Part shown: positions 1 through 7,570 of the stretch, in pieces
How the letters are laid out: each line of letters begins with the position of its first letter
How positions within the stretch are numbered: position 1 is the stretch's first letter
DNA from: JBEVEP01 sp040512755
GTDB taxonomy: Bacteria; Pseudomonadota; Alphaproteobacteria; Rhizobiales; Rhizobiaceae
DNA length: 27,193 nucleotides
Assembly (NCBI GenBank): GCA_040512755.1
Contig: JBEVEP010000358.1
Location: forward strand, 1-27,193
Reading direction: 5' to 3'
The notes under the pieces: generated by a model
The model's input: only the letters and a program-made list of their open reading frames with translations
Databases searched by the model: none
Told to the model about the DNA's origin: nothing
Position numbers and translations under genes: made by a program

Positions 1-420
1 CCAGGTTCTGCCCATCCGGCTTTTGAGTGTCTTAGGAGGAAAAGCCTGGTCATGGGCTACCGTCGCGCGAGCGGTGAGATGCCTCACGGTTTAGTGGCGT
101 CGCGCCTCCAACGCAACCCGGCCTTCGAGCCAAGTGCCCCTGATTGCTGGCAGCGTCGGCCATACATTCGCACTCGGCGGATGACGCGGGAGGCGCATCG
201 GCAACACGCGGGCTAACCCCATGGATTCGTGCAGGATATTCCTTCACCGACGTTGGGCGTCCTCGCATCAGCCATGCAGTCAAGCGCGCTGTAACGTGGG
301 GAATTCACGGGAATGTCAAGGTTAACAAATGCGTGACTCTTGTGCCGTTTGGCCTTGTGCCGCATTGGGACGGCGAATATATAGGCGCAAAAAATGGCGG
401 TGCCTTGGGGGTGAGTCGAA
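1..420. other. Intergenic leader region upstream of dksA
   Basis: I see no gene here that I recognise. A perfect 7-bp inverted repeat (GGCTTTT at 18-24, AAAAGCC at 40-46) encloses an AGGAGG. This is followed 12 bases later by an ATG at 52 that opens a 54-codon, Arg-rich frame ending at 216. That frame has no resemblance I can name, and it may be chance or the tail of a structured leader RNA. No tmRNA, SRP RNA or riboswitch signature was recognised. The bases just before 421 are rich in G and supply the dksA ribosome binding site. Confidence 0.3.
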
Positions 421-837
421 ATGAACGAAGTCGTTGACGCACACTATGTACCTTCGGAAGACGAGCCGTTCATGAATGAACGGCAGAAATCCTACTTTCG
501 ATCCAAGCTGGTTTCCTGGAAGAACGACATTCTGCGCGAGGCGCGCGAAACTCTCGAAATACTTCAGCAGGAAAATGCCAATCTTCCGGATCTTGCGGAT
601 CGGGCCTCATCAGAAACGGATCGCGCAATCGAACTGAGAGCGCGCGATCGCCAGCGCAAGCTGATCGCTAAGATCGACGCTGCGCTGAACCGTATCGAGG
701 AAGGCACATACGGCTATTGCGAGGAAACCGGCGAGCCTATCGCGCTGAAGCGGCTCGACGCCCGTCCGATCGCTACGCTGTCCATCGAGGCGCAAGAGCG
801 GCACGAGCGCCGGGAAAAAGTTTATCGCGACGACTGA
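421..837 (+). CDS. dksA: DksA/TraR family RNA polymerase-binding transcription factor
   Basis: Predicted secondary-channel regulator of RNA polymerase that acts with ppGpp in the stringent response. The 138-residue product has a long N-terminal helical region whose tip carries DLADRA (57-62), matching the DxxDxA tip motif of DksA. The globular C-terminal part reads GYCEETGEPI. Only one cysteine (C100) remains of the four that bind zinc in E. coli DksA. From memory, this is usual for rhizobial DksA, so the fold is probably zinc-independent. The start is set by a G-rich ribosome binding site about seven bases upstream. A later ATG at 472 would cut off the N-terminal segment shared by rhizobial homologues. 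The gene is monocistronic and converges on the FliO-type gene. The family call is firm; the name follows common usage. Confidence 0.9.
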   Translation: MNEVVDAHYVPSEDEPFMNERQKSYFRSKLVSWKNDILREARETLEILQQENANLPDLADRASSETDRAIELRARDRQRKLIAKIDAALNRIEEGTYGYCEETGEPIALKRLDARPIATLSIEAQERHERREKVYRDD

Positions 838-934
838 AGCTCACGAAGCTTCTGAAGGAGCGGGCCAGGGTGTACCGATAGGCCTTCTGTTCAGCTGGCC
901 GGGCGGGCTGCTGTGTGCGGCGATAGCGTCGAGG

Positions 935-1774
935 CTACCGCTTATGGCTCGATAGTTCACCGAGAAGCTTGGTCATTTCGTCTTCAAGCGACAGCTCGGG
1001 CTTCGCCGGTTTCTTGGCTTCTCCATTGTCGACGTGCTGAAGCTCATCGATCAAGGCGTCATCGATATTGTCGCGCAGGCGCGGTTTCGGCGGCGTCGCG
1101 ATAGTGTTTTGCGGCACCGCGATAGTGCTCTGCTGCGCGGCAGCATTGTTGTTGTGTGACGCAGCGGCGCTGTTCTGTTGCGCGGCATGCAGCTGCGGCG
1201 GCGGATTGGGCGCGGCCGGTGTAGCGAGCACTGGCCGCAGTGTCGGAGGCGGCAAAGCGCGCTCGGGTTCCGGAAGCGGCCGCACCAGTTGCGGGCCGGG
1301 GCGTTCGGCTGCGCGGTGTTGTTGCACTATATGTGCGGTTGGCAGGGTTCGCGCGGGTTCCGGACGCGGCGGAGCAGGTGTTTGCGGGACTTCCGACGGT
1401 CTTGACCGTTCTGTCGCGCGAAGCGGCGCCGGTTCATGCGCGGGTTCGGCCGGATGCGCTGGCCTGCGCTGGTGGGAATGCAGCCTTATATCCTGTTCGA
1501 CAACGACGTCCGTCGGGCCGCCGATAAGCAGCAGGTGTTCGACATCGTCGCGCCGGACCAGGACAAGCCGCCGATGGCTGTCAACCGCGGTTGCGTCCAT
1601 GACCGCGAGTCTGGTTTTTCGATTGCGTCCGCCCGCTACGAATGTGCCGAAGGTGAGACTGCGGATCAGCCTGACGGCAATCAGCACAATGGCCAGCAGG
1701 ACGAGCGCGGCAAGGACCCACATGAGCGCCACTGCGTATTCCGGCCCGGCCAACCCTTCCAGCCATTCCCTCAT
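935..1774 (-). CDS. fliO: FliO-type flagellar biosynthesis membrane protein
   Basis: Probably the FliO accessory protein of the flagellar type III export gate, a single-pass inner-membrane protein that stabilises FliP assembly. The 279-residue product has one N-terminal membrane helix (about residues 14-37). The FliO core follows, reading TRLAVMDATAVDSHRRLVLVRR and then LLIGGPTDVVVEQ. After this comes a long Pro/Ala/Arg-rich and then Gln/Asn-rich low-complexity linker (about 105-230) and a charged tail. The start at 1774 follows a GGGAGGGG ribosome binding site. It is divergent from cckA with about 220 bp between. No other flagellar gene is in the window. The core is short, so the domain call rests on the 55-residue stretch after the helix; a general FliO/MopB-like membrane protein is the alternative. 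Confidence 0.7.
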   Translation of the reverse strand: MREWLEGLAGPEYAVALMWVLAALVLLAIVLIAVRLIRSLTFGTFVAGGRNRKTRLAVMDATAVDSHRRLVLVRRDDVEHLLLIGGPTDVVVEQDIRLHSHQRRPAHPAEPAHEPAPLRATERSRPSEVPQTPAPPRPEPARTLPTAHIVQQHRAAERPGPQLVRPLPEPERALPPPTLRPVLATPAAPNPPPQLHAAQQNSAAASHNNNAAAQQSTIAVPQNTIATPPKPRLRDNIDDALIDELQHVDNGEAKKPAKPELSLEDEMTKLLGELSSHKR

Positions 1775-1994
1775 TGAGCCCCTCCCAGCAGACGTGTAAG
1801 CGCGGAACTCTAAGCCGTTGCAGCAGGGGACCGCAAGCTACCATTCTCGTGAACCAGCCTGCGGACGACGAACATGGGAGTGCGGAAGCGGGTTTTCCCT
1901 AGGTTTTTTGACGGAGGCCTTTTCCGGGCCAAGAGAATATGATTCAACCTGAGCCCGGCAGGGTACCGGCGCGCCGGGAATCACAGGCAGGCAA

Positions 1995-4589
1995 ATGGCG
2001 AGGGAAACTCGTAGCGATTTTTATCCGGCGCCGATCGTCGACCAGAACATGAGGCCGGGCGTGATTACGCGCCTGATCATATTCATCGTTGTCATCACAG
2101 GCGCAGCGATCGTTTTCGGGCTGTTCCGCGAGCGGCTTGGCGATCCCTTCCTCCTGGGCATGCTCGGCGTGCTGGCGATGATCGGCGTCGGCTATCTGTT
2201 CGCCACGGCGATCGGCTTCGTGCAAATTGCTCCGCGCTCGACGGCAGACGAACTCTCCAAGGCGTTCGTCGACTCAATGGCGCATGGGCTGATCGTCACC
2301 GACATCAAGGGCCGGGTGGTCTATGCCAACCGCGCCTACGCCACAATGACGGGCGCCTCCTCGGCCGCCGATGTGAAGACGGTCGATGCGATGCTGTCGG
2401 ATGTCCCCGAGGCGTCTCCCGTGGTTTACCGGCTGGCGCTCGGACTGCGCGACGGCCAGGCGGGCGATGGGGAATTCCGCCTGCAGCAAGCGATACGGCC
2501 CGGCTCCGAGCCCGGCGCCCGTTGGTACCGGGTGTGGGCGCGCACGTTCAACACTCCCAGTCAGCGGCAGCCTTTGCTGGCATGGCAATTGGCCGACATT
2601 TCAAAGGAACGGGCGGAACAGGAACGCTTCTTCCTCGACCTGCAGAAGGCGATTGACCATCTCGATCATGCGCCGGCCGGATTCTTCGCTGCCGATCAGG
2701 AAGGACGCGTCACCTACATCAATGCGACCCTTGCCGAGTGGCTGGGGATCGATCTTGCCAGCTTCACGCCGGGATCGACGACGCTGCGCGAAATCGTGGC
2801 CGGCGACGGAATGGCGCTGATCCGGTCGGTCAAGGCCGACCCCGGAACGACGCGCAATGCGGTCATCGATCTCGATCTCGCCACCGTTGCCGGCGAGGCA
2901 TTGCCGGTGCGCTTCATGCACCGCGTGCAGGCAACGCGTGACGGGTCACCGGGTCCGAGCCGCACCATCGTTCTCAATCGCACGCAAGGCGAGGACGCCT
3001 CTGCCGAACTGCGGGCGGCCGAAGTGCGCTTCACACGCTTTTTCAACTCCACACCGATGGCGATTGCCGGCGTCGATCAAAACGGGCGCATTGTGCGCAC
3101 CAATGCGCCATTCCTTTCGCTCTTCTCATCGGTTGTCGACCGCGACGCGGTCGATCGCCGCGTCCGTCTCGACACCGTTATCCATGAGCGGGACCGGGGT
3201 GCCTTTTCCGCCGCGCTGGAGAAGGCCAAGCAGCGGCGGGCCGATATCGCGCCGATCGACACCGTGCTGCCGGACAACGAAGAGCGCCACATGCGCTTCT
3301 ACGTGAATGCGATCGCCGACGGCTCGGGTGACGAGGGAGCGGACGAAGCGGCGATCGTCTACGCGGTCGAGACGACCGAACAGAAGGCGCTGGAAGGCCA
3401 GATGGCGCAGAGCCAGAAGATGCAGGCGGTCGGCCAGCTTGCCGGCGGCATCGCCCATGACTTCAACAACGTGCTGACCGCCATCATCATGGCGTCGGAT
3501 CTCCTGCTGACCAATCACCGGCCGTCCGACCCGTCCTTCCCGGACATCATGAACATCAAGCAGAACGCCAACCGCGCCGCGTCACTGGTTCGCCAGCTTC
3601 TGGCGTTCTCCCGAAAGCAGACGCTGCGGCCCGAGGTTCTCAATCTGACCGATGTGCTGGCGGACCTCCGCATGCTGCTGGCGCGTCTCGTGGGGACCGA
3701 AATCAAGCTGCGGGTCGACCATGGCCGGGACCTCTGGCCAATCAAGGCGGATATCGGTCAATTCGAGCAGGTCATTGTCAACCTTGTCGTCAACGCCCGC
3801 GATGCCATGCCGGAGGGTGGCGAACTCGTCATCCGAACGAAGAATGTCACGGCTGAGGAATGCCGGTCCTTTCCGTTCCGCGAACTCGTGCCGGCCGACT
3901 ATGCCCTTATCGAGGTTCAGGACACGGGGACGGGCATTCCGCCTGATGTCCTGAAGAAGATTTTCGAGCCGTTCTTCACAACGAAGGAAGTCGGCAAGGG
4001 CACCGGCCTTGGCCTCTCGATGGTCTATGGCATCATCAAGCAGACGGGCGGTTTCATCTTCTGCACGTCCGAGGTGGGTTCGGGTACAGTCTTCCACATT
4101 TTCCTGCCACGCCACGTGGCGATGGCCAGGCCAGCCGATGTCGAAGCGAAGGCTGTGGCGGCTGGAGACGCCGGCGTCATGCTTCCGAAGGCCGCGGACG
4201 CGCCCAAGGATTTGTCAGGGTCGGCAACCGTTCTTCTCGTCGAGGACGAAGACGCGGTTCGCATGGGCGGGGTTCGTGCGCTCATCTCACGGGGCTATAC
4301 GGTTCACGAGGCCTCGTCCGGCGTCGAAGCTCTCGAGATTTTCGACGAACTCGGCGGCAAGGTCGACATCGTGGTGTCCGATGTCGTTATGCCGGAGATG
4401 GACGGGCCGACCCTTCTGGGCGAGCTTCGCAAGAGGCAGCCGGATATCAAGTTCGTGTTCGTCTCCGGCTACGCCGAAGACGCCTTTGCGAAAAATCTCC
4501 CGGAAGATGCGCATTTCGGTTTCCTGCCAAAACCGTTCTCCTTGAAGCAGTTGGCGACAGTCGTGAAGGACGTGCTCGAGGGCGAGTAA
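1995..4589 (+). CDS. cckA: Cell-cycle hybrid sensor histidine kinase CckA
   Basis: Membrane hybrid kinase that, in alphaproteobacteria, phosphorylates the phosphotransferase ChpT and through it CtrA and CpdR, controlling the cell cycle. The 864-residue product begins with two membrane helices (about 23-43 and 49-73). Two or three PAS-like sensor regions follow (about 80-455), with VTDIKGRVVYANRA marking the first. The HisKA box GGIAHDFNNVLTAI contains the phospho-acceptor H488. The ATPase domain shows the N box (VNLVVNARDAMPEGG), G1 (DTGTGIPPD) and G2 (GKGTGLGLSMVYG). The C-terminal receiver domain has phospho-acceptor D796 in VVSDVVMPEMDG and the conserved lysine in FLPKPF. HDFNN is typical of this kinase class. 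The ribosome binding site is weak, so the first residues could be misplaced. The gene stands alone on this strand, as expected. Confidence 0.93.
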   Translation: MARETRSDFYPAPIVDQNMRPGVITRLIIFIVVITGAAIVFGLFRERLGDPFLLGMLGVLAMIGVGYLFATAIGFVQIAPRSTADELSKAFVDSMAHGLIVTDIKGRVVYANRAYATMTGASSAADVKTVDAMLSDVPEASPVVYRLALGLRDGQAGDGEFRLQQAIRPGSEPGARWYRVWARTFNTPSQRQPLLAWQLADISKERAEQERFFLDLQKAIDHLDHAPAGFFAADQEGRVTYINATLAEWLGIDLASFTPGSTTLREIVAGDGMALIRSVKADPGTTRNAVIDLDLATVAGEALPVRFMHRVQATRDGSPGPSRTIVLNRTQGEDASAELRAAEVRFTRFFNSTPMAIAGVDQNGRIVRTNAPFLSLFSSVVDRDAVDRRVRLDTVIHERDRGAFSAALEKAKQRRADIAPIDTVLPDNEERHMRFYVNAIADGSGDEGADEAAIVYAVETTEQKALEGQMAQSQKMQAVGQLAGGIAHDFNNVLTAIIMASDLLLTNHRPSDPSFPDIMNIKQNANRAASLVRQLLAFSRKQTLRPEVLNLTDVLADLRMLLARLVGTEIKLRVDHGRDLWPIKADIGQFEQVIVNLVVNARDAMPEGGELVIRTKNVTAEECRSFPFRELVPADYALIEVQDTGTGIPPDVLKKIFEPFFTTKEVGKGTGLGLSMVYGIIKQTGGFIFCTSEVGSGTVFHIFLPRHVAMARPADVEAKAVAAGDAGVMLPKAADAPKDLSGSATVLLVEDEDAVRMGGVRALISRGYTVHEASSGVEALEIFDELGGKVDIVVSDVVMPEMDGPTLLGELRKRQPDIKFVFVSGYAEDAFAKNLPEDAHFGFLPKPFSLKQLATVVKDVLEGE

Positions 4590-4806
4590 CTTCAACCCAG
4601 GCGAGAACTTTCTTCGAAGTCCACTTAATTTATCAATGACGAATTGGGTCTATTCTGACTACTCTGATGTACCTTCCTCAGTGATTCGCCTTCGTCAGAA
4701 ACAAAAAAAGCAAAGGCAACAGAGTCTTTAGGACAGGGCGCCTTACAACTCTGGAACGAAAAGCGGATTCGTGCCGGATTGCAGGTGGGTTAAAAAGGGG
4801 CAACCA

Positions 4807-5010
4807 ATGCTGCATTCTATCGAAGACACGGCCAAACGACGCCTGACTGAGCGTTTGGATATTCAGGCCGCGATAAACATCATGAAGTCGCGAGGATATC
4901 AGATTGAAGAGATCATCGGTGAGATCACCAAGATCTTCTATGTCGACCTCGATGAGTTCAATCACGTTCTGATGTCTTATGACGTTATCGAGACGGACCA
5001 GGCCGCCTGA
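4807..5010 (+). CDS. Small protein of unknown function, 67 residues
   Basis: I do not recognise a named family. The product is acidic and helical in look, with no signal peptide or membrane segment. It carries the phrases LTERLDIQAAINIMKSRGYQIEEI and ITKIFYVDLDEFNHVL. The ATG at 4807 is preceded by AAAAGGGGC at good spacing. An in-frame GTG at 4771 would add twelve residues but lacks a clear ribosome binding site. The clean start, the amphipathic pattern and the position in an otherwise gene-free gap support a real gene. It could be a small regulatory or adaptor protein, but nothing in the sequence shows this. An inverted repeat at 5029-5050 follows the stop. Confidence 0.7.
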   Translation: MLHSIEDTAKRRLTERLDIQAAINIMKSRGYQIEEIIGEITKIFYVDLDEFNHVLMSYDVIETDQAA

Positions 5011-5028
5011 CTTCCAGTAGCGCGGCGT

Positions 5029-5050
5029 TTCCGCTCCATATTGGGCGGAA
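5029..5050 (+). terminator. Hairpin after the small 67-residue gene
   Basis: TTCCGC at 5029-5034 pairs perfectly with GCGGAA at 5045-5050 across a ten-base loop, starting 19 bases after the stop codon. No T-run follows, so intrinsic termination is uncertain. It may instead protect the 3' end of the transcript. Confidence 0.3.
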
Positions 5051-5071
5051 GGCTAGGCGCGCTGGACTATC

Positions 5072-5279
5072 ATGAAGTCTCGATGGGGTCTGAAGGACGT
5101 CAAGAAGACCTATTCCGGCAATGTCGCAGCGGTGAAGGGGCGTCTCGATCGCCATTCCCGATAGCGTCCTCGTCCGGGTACCCGGCCGCGCCACCGCTGC
5201 CCCCGGCGACCGGCTGATCATCGCGGCAAGTCCCGATAAACTGCACTGGTTCGACAAGGACGGAAAAACAACGGCATAG
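5072..5279 (+). pseudogene. Internally deleted remnant of a sugar-type ABC transporter ATPase
   Basis: From ATG 5072 the frame reads LKDVKKTYSGNVAAVKG, the standard opening of MalK/UgpC-type ATPases. One extra G in the GGGG run near 5137-5140 shifts the frame. Read one base over, the protein continues as GVSIAIPD, the expected next strand, and then jumps straight into SVLVRVPGRATAAPGD and a LHWFDKDG tail. That tail is the C-terminal TOBE-type ending of the same family, closing at TAG 5277-5279. Walker A, Q-loop, signature and Walker B, about 290 codons, are all missing. The gene is therefore dead through a large internal deletion plus a single-base frameshift. No partner permease or binding-protein gene lies beside it. 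Confidence 0.8.
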
Positions 5280-5326
5280 CGCCTTCCGGCGTTTTTCCGG
5301 AGCGCGTTGGGGTTCTTGGCCTGGAG

Positions 5327-5357
5327 CGGTTCAGTGTTTGATTGAATCGCTGAACCG
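5327..5357. repeat. Palindromic intergenic element after the cyclase gene
   Basis: Perfect 8-bp arms CGGTTCAG (5327-5334) and CTGAACCG (5350-5357) enclose a 15-base loop that itself contains the small palindrome GATTGAATC. It lies just beyond the stop of the minus-strand cyclase gene and could form the 3' end of its transcript, though no T-run follows. The surrounding bases (an AATTCCAGGAAAAG motif on the minus strand) resemble intergenic repeats I associate with Mesorhizobium-like genomes. That resemblance is from memory. Confidence 0.5.
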
Positions 5358-5383
5358 ATCTGAGCCCTTTTCCTGGAATTGTT

Positions 5384-7153
5384 CTACCGCAAGCCGGCGC
5401 GTCTAAGGCCCTCCACGAAGACCTCGAGATCTTCGGGGTATTTGTTCGGCGGAACCGTGCGCCATTGCTCAATCGTAAAATTCGGATGGACTTCCATCAC
5501 ATAGGCGGCGTGCCGGTGCGCTTCCTCGAGATTGCCAAGCAGCGCATAGCTTGCCGCCATCAGCCGGTGGCCTTCCGCCTGGTCCCGCATCTTCTGAAGC
5601 GTGCGGATCGTCTTTTCGTACTCGCCAAGATGGAAGTAGGCGTCGCCCAGATACCAGAGATAGGAGTCAGGGTGATAGGGATTGAGCCTGATCGCCTGCT
5701 CCAGCAATTGTACCGCGCGCGCAGCCTGCCGGACATAGACGAGACAATCCCCCATTTCGGCCAGCAGATCGGCGTCATTCGGATTGAGCTCCAGCGCGCG
5801 CTCATAGGCGGCGAGCGATTCATCGTGCTCTTTCTTGTAGAGATGGGCGAGCCCCATTTCCGAATAGCCGCGCGCGTCAAGGTCATCGTGGAGAACGGCG
5901 AGCTTGGCAAGGTGGAGCGCTTCGTCCAGCGCTGCCTGCGGGTCGTCAGTCCAGTTGTAGCGCCATTCGACGTTGAACGTCCGCGATATGGCCGCATAGC
6001 TCCGCCCGTAGTGCGGATCGAGACTGCGCGCCTCTTCATAGAGCCGCCGGGCGTGCAGGTTGCTCTCCGGGCGGAAGCGGAAGCTGAGATCCTGGCCCCT
6101 GAGGACAAGGCCGTAGGCATGCAGGCTTGGATAGTTCTGAACAGAAAGCCGGCGCCGCTCCGCCATATCTATGTGCACCGCAAGCCGCGCCGCCGTGGTG
6201 GCAGTGACGGCGTCCTGCAACGCGAAGATGTCGGCCATCGACCCGTCATAGCGTTCCGACCACAGCATGTTTTCCGTCTCGGCCTCGATCAGATCGACGG
6301 TGATCCGTATCTGTTTGCCGGAACGCCGGAGGCTCCCTGACATGAGATAGCGAACGCCGAGCTGTCGCCCGATATCGTGAAGCGACGAGGTATGTGCGGA
6401 AACGAGGAACGCGGAATGCCGCGCGATCACCAACAGACTTCGGAACCGGCACAGATTCGAGATGAGATCGGTGACGATCCCGTGGCAGAGATGCGTATCG
6501 GCCGCATCGCCGGAGACGTTCTCCAGGGGCAGCACCGCGAGCGAGCAATCCGGCGCCAGCCACCTTGGCGGGGGAGCGGGCATCGAAAACGGCATAGGCG
6601 GCGGGTGGTTCTGGGCTGACTCCCGGTCGACAACATAGACTTCAACCGCCTCGGCAATGTTCTTGAGGCTTTGCTTGCCGAGAGACCGCATCTTCAGGTC
6701 GGACTGGTTCCGAACGATGTTATAAACGTTGTCCGTGACGCAGATGCCGCCGGGTTCCGCGAGCGCCTGAATGCGGGCTGCCAGGTTCACGCAGTGACCA
6801 TAGACACCATCGTCGCCGATGATGGTTTCGCCCATGGCAATCCCTACCCGATAGAAGATCGGCTCCTGCCCGGACATCCAGGCGGATGCGTTGGACATTT
6901 CCCGCTGCATTTCCACCGCGAAATGCAATGCCTGGCTGGCGCTGGGAAACACCGCGACGACGCCATCGCCGGCGGTATTCACGACGTTGCCGCCGTAGTC
7001 GCCGACGAGATGGCGGATCATCGTCAAGGACTGCTTCAGGCGCATGATCGTGCCGGACTCGTCCTGATCCACAAGACGGCTGTAGCCGTGGATATCGGCG
7101 TAGAGAATGACCGATAACCTGCGGTTCAGGACATTGGCCGGCGCGACCACCAT
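5384..7153 (-). CDS. Class III nucleotide cyclase-domain protein with TolB-like and TPR regions
   Basis: A 589-residue cytoplasmic protein of the large rhizobial cyclase/TPR family. Residues about 12-160 form a class III cyclase domain. Metal-binding aspartates D20 (ADIHGYS) and D63 (TAGDGV) are present, as are the transition-state pair N123 and R127 (VNLAAR). Residues about 205-330 (SLAVLPLENVSGDA, then YLMSGSLRRSG and DIFALQDAVT) match the TolB-like domain usual in this family. Several TPR repeats (about 400-580) follow, for example YERALELNPNDADLLAEMG. The two purine-selecting positions are unusual: N59 where adenylyl cyclases have Lys, and G116 where they have Asp, so the substrate cannot be assigned. 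ATG 7153 is preferred; the TTG at 7174 would overlap the likely ribosome binding site (AGGGGAG). Confidence 0.85.
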   Translation of the reverse strand: MVVAPANVLNRRLSVILYADIHGYSRLVDQDESGTIMRLKQSLTMIRHLVGDYGGNVVNTAGDGVVAVFPSASQALHFAVEMQREMSNASAWMSGQEPIFYRVGIAMGETIIGDDGVYGHCVNLAARIQALAEPGGICVTDNVYNIVRNQSDLKMRSLGKQSLKNIAEAVEVYVVDRESAQNHPPPMPFSMPAPPPRWLAPDCSLAVLPLENVSGDAADTHLCHGIVTDLISNLCRFRSLLVIARHSAFLVSAHTSSLHDIGRQLGVRYLMSGSLRRSGKQIRITVDLIEAETENMLWSERYDGSMADIFALQDAVTATTAARLAVHIDMAERRRLSVQNYPSLHAYGLVLRGQDLSFRFRPESNLHARRLYEEARSLDPHYGRSYAAISRTFNVEWRYNWTDDPQAALDEALHLAKLAVLHDDLDARGYSEMGLAHLYKKEHDESLAAYERALELNPNDADLLAEMGDCLVYVRQAARAVQLLEQAIRLNPYHPDSYLWYLGDAYFHLGEYEKTIRTLQKMRDQAEGHRLMAASYALLGNLEEAHRHAAYVMEVHPNFTIEQWRTVPPNKYPEDLEVFVEGLRRAGLR

Positions 7154-7570
7154 CGACCGACGGGCTCCCCTCAATGCGCTGTTGCCATGGCTGCGGCACG
7201 CACCTGATCTATATCATGCTGCGTTGCACATGTACGTAGGAAACGGAGCGTGATCGGACGAAAAAGCGCCTTCGACAACGGAGCGCCGCGGTGCAGAACC
7301 AGCTATGCGCGAACAGAAGGGGCGTCGCTGCACCGGAAGGCGAAATGTTGAGGGCCGAAATGGCAGAAATCAGGGGACCCGGGTGCCGTGTATCTCTTTG
7401 AACCGCCGTCCCAAGAAGAGTGATGTCGCTCGCGATTCCGGATAGCCGGATTCTTCAACCAGGGCAGCGATAGAGCGCGGCGCGTCCATAGGACGCGCAA
7501 AGGACGCTCTAAACCTTGAATCTGCGTATCGTGTCTTCCGAAAATCGTTTCCGACTTTCGGGCCTGTGGG
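7154..7570. other. Intergenic region between the RiPP operon and the cyclase gene
   Basis: No gene is supported here. The right-hand 95 bases hold a composite palindromic repeat, listed separately. The rest (7154-7470) shows no recognisable coding or RNA signature. The gap makes read-through from the precursor gene into the cyclase gene possible but does not suggest one operon. Confidence 0.5.
7471..7565 (-). repeat. Composite two-palindrome repeat, copy A (inverted relative to copy B)
   Basis: Palindrome one has arms GCGCGTCC (7480-7487) and GGACGCGC (7491-7498), with outer arms TAGAGCG (7471-7477) and CGCTCTA (7505-7511). Palindrome two is CCGAAAATCG with CGACTTTCGG at 7538-7561. Read on the minus strand, the order of the parts and the spacer (TTCAAGG) match copy B at 13615-13706. 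The unit looks like a dispersed extragenic palindromic element. Confidence 0.75.

Noticed and set aside
1..420. tmRNA, SRP RNA or riboswitch upstream of dksA
   Set aside because: None of the conserved sequence marks of these RNAs could be found.
5465..6340. Long plus-strand open frame inside the cyclase gene
   Set aside because: It lies antisense to an intact, motif-bearing cyclase/TPR gene and shows no family of its own; high GC content produces such shadows.
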